Below, piece by piece: positions 6,136 through 9,141 of a stretch of 9,141 bases of DNA. The notes under the pieces were generated by a model. The model saw only the letters and a list, made by a program, of their open reading frames with translations. It ran no database searches and was not told where the DNA came from. How positions within the stretch are numbered: position 1 is the first letter of the stretch; each line of letters starts with the position of its first letter. This DNA comes from an uncultured Oscillospiraceae bacterium. GTDB lineage: Bacteria; Bacillota; Clostridia; Oscillospirales; Acutalibacteraceae. The stretch lies in contig CABSLJ010000098.1 of NCBI GenBank assembly GCA_902478455.1, forward strand, positions 1 to 9,141, in the 5' to 3' direction. A program made the translations under genes and the position numbers.

Positions 6136-6190
6136 ACAGCCCTCTGCTGCCGGCATTGGAAAGCCGGCAGCAGAAGGCTGCTTTTCTTTT
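6136..6190. terminator. Bidirectional intrinsic terminator between convergent operons
   Basis: CTGCTGCCGGC (6144-6154) pairs with GCCGGCAGCAG (6163-6173) over ATTGGAAA. One more U-A pair, a single mismatch, and then CAGCC (6137-6141) with GGCTG (6176-6180) extend the stem. On the + strand it is followed by CTTTTCTTTT (6181-6190), ending cysS transcripts. On the - strand the hairpin follows the flavoprotein stop at once and is trailed by the T-rich TTTACTTTTC, so it probably serves both directions. Confidence 0.88.
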
Positions 6191-7814
6191 ATCCTGTGTG
6201 AACTGAATCGAGGGAAGACCGCAGCATCGCCTCGGCGCAGCGGATGCCGTCCACGGCGGCGGAGACGATCCCTCCGGCGTAACCCGCGCCCTCGCCGCAG
6301 GGGTAGAGCCCCGTAAGGGAAACCGATTGGCAGTCCTCCCCGCGTACGATGCGGACGGGGGAGGAAGAGCGGGTTTCCACGCCGGTCAGCAGCGCGTCGG
6401 GCGCGTCGAAGCCCTTCAGACGTGCGGCCATGAGACGGATGCCCTCGCGCATGGAGCTCGTGATTTCCTCCGGCAGACAACCGGAAAGATCGGTGGGCGT
6501 GACGCCGGGGCGGTAGGTGGGAGAAACCTCGCCCAACCGGACCGAGGACCGTGCGGAAAGAAAATCGCCCACGCGCTGAACGGGCGCGCGGAAGCCGCCG
6601 CCGCCCAGGGTGAAGGCTGCTTCTTCGAGCTTCCGCTGGTAGGAAACGCCCGCCAGAGGATGCTCCTCTCCAAAATCCTCGGGGCCTACGCCGACGAGCA
6701 GGGCGCTGTTGGCGTTTGCGCCGTCGCGGGCAAAGACGCTCATGCCGTTGGTCACAACGCGCCCGGGTTCGGATGCGGCGGCAACCACCTCGCCGCCGGG
6801 GCACATGCAGAAGGTGTACACCCCGCGCCCGTTTTTCAGATGAACAGCCAGCTTGTAGTCGGCCGCGCCGAGGCAAGGGTGCCCCGCAAAACGGCCGTAC
6901 TGGGCGCGGTCGATCAGCGCTTGCCGGTGCTCGATCCGCGCGCCGACCGAGAAGGGCTTTTGCTCCATGATGACGCCCGCCCGGTAGAGCATCTCAAAGG
7001 TATCCCGCGCGCTGTGGCCGATGGCGAGGATCACATGGCGGGTGGGAATGTCCTCCCGGACGTCTGGATCGTCCGAAGCGCAGACCCGCACGCCGGTAAG
7101 CGCGCCCTCTTTTTGCAGCAGTCCGCAAAGCCGTGTGGAAAAGCGCACCTCCCCGCCGAGAGAGAGAATGCGGGCGCGCAGGCCGCGCACGGTCTCTCTG
7201 AGACGGTCGGTGCCGATGTGCGGCTTGGCGGTCCAAAGGATTTCCTCCGGCGCGCCGGCGGCGACAAAATCCTCAAGCACCCTGCGGGCGCGGGGGTCCT
7301 TGGTGCCGGTATTGAGCTTGCCGTCGGAAAAGGTGCCCGCGCCGCCCTCGCCGAACTGGACGTTGGAGTCGGGGCGCAAAACGCCCTCCCGCCAGAAGCG
7401 TTCAACGTCGCCGGCGCGCTCCTCCACGGGGCGGCCGCGTTCGATCAGCAAAGGCCGCTGCCCCGCCTCGGCGAGAAGAAGAGCGGCAAAGAGCCCGGCG
7501 GGACCGCTTCCCACGACGACCGGCCGCTCGGGCAGACGGCCGTACGGCGGCAGCTCGTAGCGGTAGGGAAGGGCGGGACTCACCTTTTGCCCGGTGCAGC
7601 GGGCGAGCAGCCGGTCCTCCGGAACGGAGACGACGGCGTCCGCCGTACAGATAAAGCGGATGCGGTCCTTTTTGCGCGCGTCGACAGAACGGCGGTAAAG
7701 CGAAAGGCTGAGAATATCCTCCAGCGGCAGGCGCAGCCGTTCGGCCGCCGCTTTTTTGAAATCCGCCTCGCTGTAGTCGAGGGGAAGGGAGAGGTCGGAA
7801 ATGCGGATCGCCAT
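6189..7814 (-). CDS. FAD-dependent dehydrogenase/oxidoreductase, COG2509 type
   Basis: This is a 541-residue predicted soluble flavoprotein. After an N-terminal domain of about 95 residues, the FAD-binding Rossmann motif is VVVGSGPAGLFAALLLAEAG (99-118), with an acidic strand end LLIERG (122-127). Family-typical segments follow: NVQFGEGGAGTFSDGKLNT (151-169), CMCPGGEVVAAASE with VVTNGMS (about 336-359), and a C-terminal FAD contact GEGAGYAGGIVSAAVDG (507-523). This pattern matches the uncharacterised FAD-dependent dehydrogenases of COG2509; the substrate is unknown. ATG at 7814 is chosen because AAAGGAG lies six bases upstream and conserved sequence begins MAIRISDL. A longer in-frame reading to 8033 would overlap the upstream gene and is composed of its shadow. 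It is co-directional with the BaiN-like gene 13 bases upstream. Its TAA overlaps the T-run of the cysS terminator. Confidence 0.88.
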   Translation of the reverse strand: MAIRISDLSLPLDYSEADFKKAAAERLRLPLEDILSLSLYRRSVDARKKDRIRFICTADAVVSVPEDRLLARCTGQKVSPALPYRYELPPYGRLPERPVVVGSGPAGLFAALLLAEAGQRPLLIERGRPVEERAGDVERFWREGVLRPDSNVQFGEGGAGTFSDGKLNTGTKDPRARRVLEDFVAAGAPEEILWTAKPHIGTDRLRETVRGLRARILSLGGEVRFSTRLCGLLQKEGALTGVRVCASDDPDVREDIPTRHVILAIGHSARDTFEMLYRAGVIMEQKPFSVGARIEHRQALIDRAQYGRFAGHPCLGAADYKLAVHLKNGRGVYTFCMCPGGEVVAAASEPGRVVTNGMSVFARDGANANSALLVGVGPEDFGEEHPLAGVSYQRKLEEAAFTLGGGGFRAPVQRVGDFLSARSSVRLGEVSPTYRPGVTPTDLSGCLPEEITSSMREGIRLMAARLKGFDAPDALLTGVETRSSSPVRIVRGEDCQSVSLTGLYPCGEGAGYAGGIVSAAVDGIRCAEAMLRSSLDSVHTG

Positions 7815-7820
7815 GCGTAT

Positions 7821-7827
7821 CTCCTTT
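7821..7827 (-). promoter_or_regulatory. Ribosome binding site of the COG2509 gene
   Basis: AAAGGAG on the - strand starts at the base directly after the upstream gene's TAG (7830-7828) and ends six bases before the ATG at 7814. It fixes the start and suggests coupled translation of the two flavoproteins. Confidence 0.85.
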
Positions 7828-9120
7828 CTATCTTGCGGCGGAAAGCAGCCGCCCGGCGGCCGACTCTCCGGCGCGGATGCCTGAGCTCCAGGCCCAGTGC
7901 AGGTTAAAGCCGCCGCAGTCGCCGTCGACATCGAGCACCTCGCCAGCGGCGTAGAGACCGGGCGCGCATCTGGATTCCAGGGTGAGCGGGTCGAATTCGG
8001 CGAGGGGAACCCCGCCCGCCGTGACCTGCGCATTTTGCCAGGGAAGCACGCCGCGGACGGGAAAGCGCCAGTCCTTCATATGCCGCGCGAGCGTTTTGAC
8101 GGCGGCGCTGTCCAGTCTTCCGGCGGGGCGGTCGCCGGGCAGGGAGAGCGATTTCAGCACGCATTGGGCGATGCGCTTGTGCAGCAGTCCGCACAAAAGC
8201 TGCTCTGTGGAAAAGAGGGGATTGCCCGCAGCGCCCGCGCACAGCAGCTCTTCCAGTGAGCCGGCGACAAACGAGGGGAAAAGATCCACCGCACATTCCA
8301 GCACGCGGCAGGGACGCCCGTTTACGGTGTGAAGGGTCTGATATTCCCCCGCATAGCGGGAGAGCTGAAAGATACAGACGCCGGAAAGCCCTGTCTCGGT
8401 GAATTGCAGCTCGCCGGTCTCGGTTTTTACTGTCCGTCCGTCCGCCAGAAGGGTGACGGCGCAGCGGCAGCGCACCCCCTTGAGGGCACGGGTGAGGGCG
8501 GGGTCGCTTTTGACCGGCGCCAGCGCGGGGAAAAGCGGCGTGACGCTGTGACCGAGCGCGGAAAGCAGGGCGTAGCCCTCCGTTCCGCCGCCCGGGGAGG
8601 GGGCGGCTCGTCCGCCGGTAGCTAGAATCACCGCCCGCGCAGCGCAGCTTTTCTCCGGCGAGGAGATCAGAAAGCCTGTCTTGGTCCGGCGGAGCTTCTC
8701 CACGGGAAAGCCGCAGCATTCCTCCACGCCGAGGGAGGCGCAGGACTGCCGCAGCAGGTCGAGGACGGTGGACGCCTGCCCGCTGTAGGGGTAAATCCGT
8801 CCGGCTTCTTCGGTGCGGCAGAGCAGACCCAGCCGTGCGAAAAAGTCGAGCGCCTGCCCGGACCTGAAGGATGAAAGCAGCCGCGGAAACCCGGACGGGG
8901 AAAGGCTGTGGTACGCCTCGGATGAAATGTGCGCGTTGGTCAGGTTGCAGCGGCCGTTGCCGGTGGCGAGCAGCTTTTTCCCCACCCGCGGGCCCTGTTC
9001 CAGCAGGAGGACGCGCGCGCTTTTTCCCCGGTTCTCGCATTGTCGGGCCGCCGCCACAGCGGCAGTCAGACCGGCCGCGCCGCCGCCTATTACGGCGATA
9101 TCGGCGGAAAAGTTTTGCAT
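7828..9120 (-). CDS. BaiN/HI0933-family NAD(P)/FAD-dependent oxidoreductase
   Basis: This is a 430-residue flavoprotein of the HI0933/YhiN/BaiN family. The dinucleotide-binding motif is ADIAVIGGGAAGLTAAVAAA (6-25), followed by LLLEQGPRVGKKLLATGNGRCNLTN (about 38-62), the hallmark of this family. An ATGGRAAPSPGGGTEGY segment lies in the middle. The C-terminus has TAGGVPLAEFDPLTLES and GLYAAGEVLDVDGDCGGFNLHWAWSSG, which closes the FAD site. Members are often labelled aminoacetone oxidase or BaiN, but their true reaction is generally unproven; a role in bile-acid reduction is known only by association in some gut clostridia. Two in-frame ATGs exist, 9126 and 9120. I chose 9120 because AGGAGG at 9135-9130 is nine bases away, against three for 9126. 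It probably heads the two-gene operon, since the window ends 15 bases upstream of 9126. Confidence 0.9.
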   Translation of the reverse strand: MQNFSADIAVIGGGAAGLTAAVAAARQCENRGKSARVLLLEQGPRVGKKLLATGNGRCNLTNAHISSEAYHSLSPSGFPRLLSSFRSGQALDFFARLGLLCRTEEAGRIYPYSGQASTVLDLLRQSCASLGVEECCGFPVEKLRRTKTGFLISSPEKSCAARAVILATGGRAAPSPGGGTEGYALLSALGHSVTPLFPALAPVKSDPALTRALKGVRCRCAVTLLADGRTVKTETGELQFTETGLSGVCIFQLSRYAGEYQTLHTVNGRPCRVLECAVDLFPSFVAGSLEELLCAGAAGNPLFSTEQLLCGLLHKRIAQCVLKSLSLPGDRPAGRLDSAAVKTLARHMKDWRFPVRGVLPWQNAQVTAGGVPLAEFDPLTLESRCAPGLYAAGEVLDVDGDCGGFNLHWAWSSGIRAGESAAGRLLSAAR

Positions 9121-9129
9121 ATTCATGCT

Positions 9130-9135
9130 CCTCCT
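9130..9135 (-). promoter_or_regulatory. Ribosome binding site of the BaiN-like gene
   Basis: A perfect AGGAGG on the - strand (within AAAGGAGGAGC). The spacing is nine bases to ATG 9120 and three to ATG 9126, which favours the shorter protein. Any promoter lies outside the window. Confidence 0.85.
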
Positions 9136-9141
9136 TTACAA

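Noticed and set aside
6327..7907. Long + strand open frame (526 codons) opposite the COG2509 gene
   Set aside because: It has no family resemblance and is rich in Gly/Ala/Arg as expected from reverse reading of GC-rich codons. The - strand protein has clear FAD motifs and a good ribosome site.
7815..8033. Upstream extension of the COG2509 protein to 8033
   Set aside because: It would overlap the BaiN-like gene by over 200 bases with shadow sequence, and it ignores the AAAGGAG site six bases before ATG 7814.
7904..9040. Arg/Pro-rich open frame (378 codons) on the same strand as the BaiN-like gene
   Set aside because: It is a shifted-frame shadow; the overlapping frame has complete BaiN motifs from start to end.
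1..9141. CRISPR array, tRNA/rRNA gene, insertion sequence, prophage or defence gene
   Set aside because: I found no regularly spaced repeats, tRNA-like cloverleaf, transposase, integrase or defence-type domain on either strand.

Overview
This is a high-GC bacterial chromosome segment, very probably from a Clostridia-type Firmicute (GC-rich Oscillospirales-like). The support is strong AGGAGG-type ribosome binding sites, a complete T-box leader, a short EpsC-type CysE followed by CysS, and a codon style that prefers ATC, AAG and GGC. The organism assignment is inference. I see no mobile element, CRISPR array, rRNA or tRNA, and no undescribed gene system. The coding content is conserved housekeeping. 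The less ordinary material is in the RNA and spacer regions.

Left block (1-3437, + strand): the C-terminal two thirds of recA (cut by the window edge), recX, rimO and pgsA. They are tightly packed with gaps of 1, 4 and 16 bases and look like one operon covering recombination (RecA and its modulator RecX), methylthiolation of ribosomal protein S12 (RimO) and phosphatidylglycerol synthesis (PgsA). No terminator follows pgsA.

Middle block (3438-6190, + strand): a putative promoter, then a cysteine-specific T-box riboswitch. Its specifier codon is UGC, and its antiterminator bulge UGGAACC has the A expected to pair with discriminator U73 of tRNA-Cys. A 161-base structured spacer follows, then cysE (serine O-acetyltransferase) and cysS (cysteinyl-tRNA synthetase). 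Both enzymes feed into or use cysteine, so uncharged tRNA-Cys should switch on cysteine precursor synthesis and tRNA charging together. The cysE-cysS gap carries several hairpins and a REP-like GGGGACGG-type sequence. A strong terminator ends the unit.

Right block (6189-9126, - strand): two flavoproteins in one convergent operon, first a BaiN/HI0933-family NAD(P)/FAD protein, then a COG2509-type FAD-dependent dehydrogenase 13 bases downstream. Neither has a firmly known substrate. They share the terminator hairpin at about 6137-6180 with cysS, read from the opposite side.
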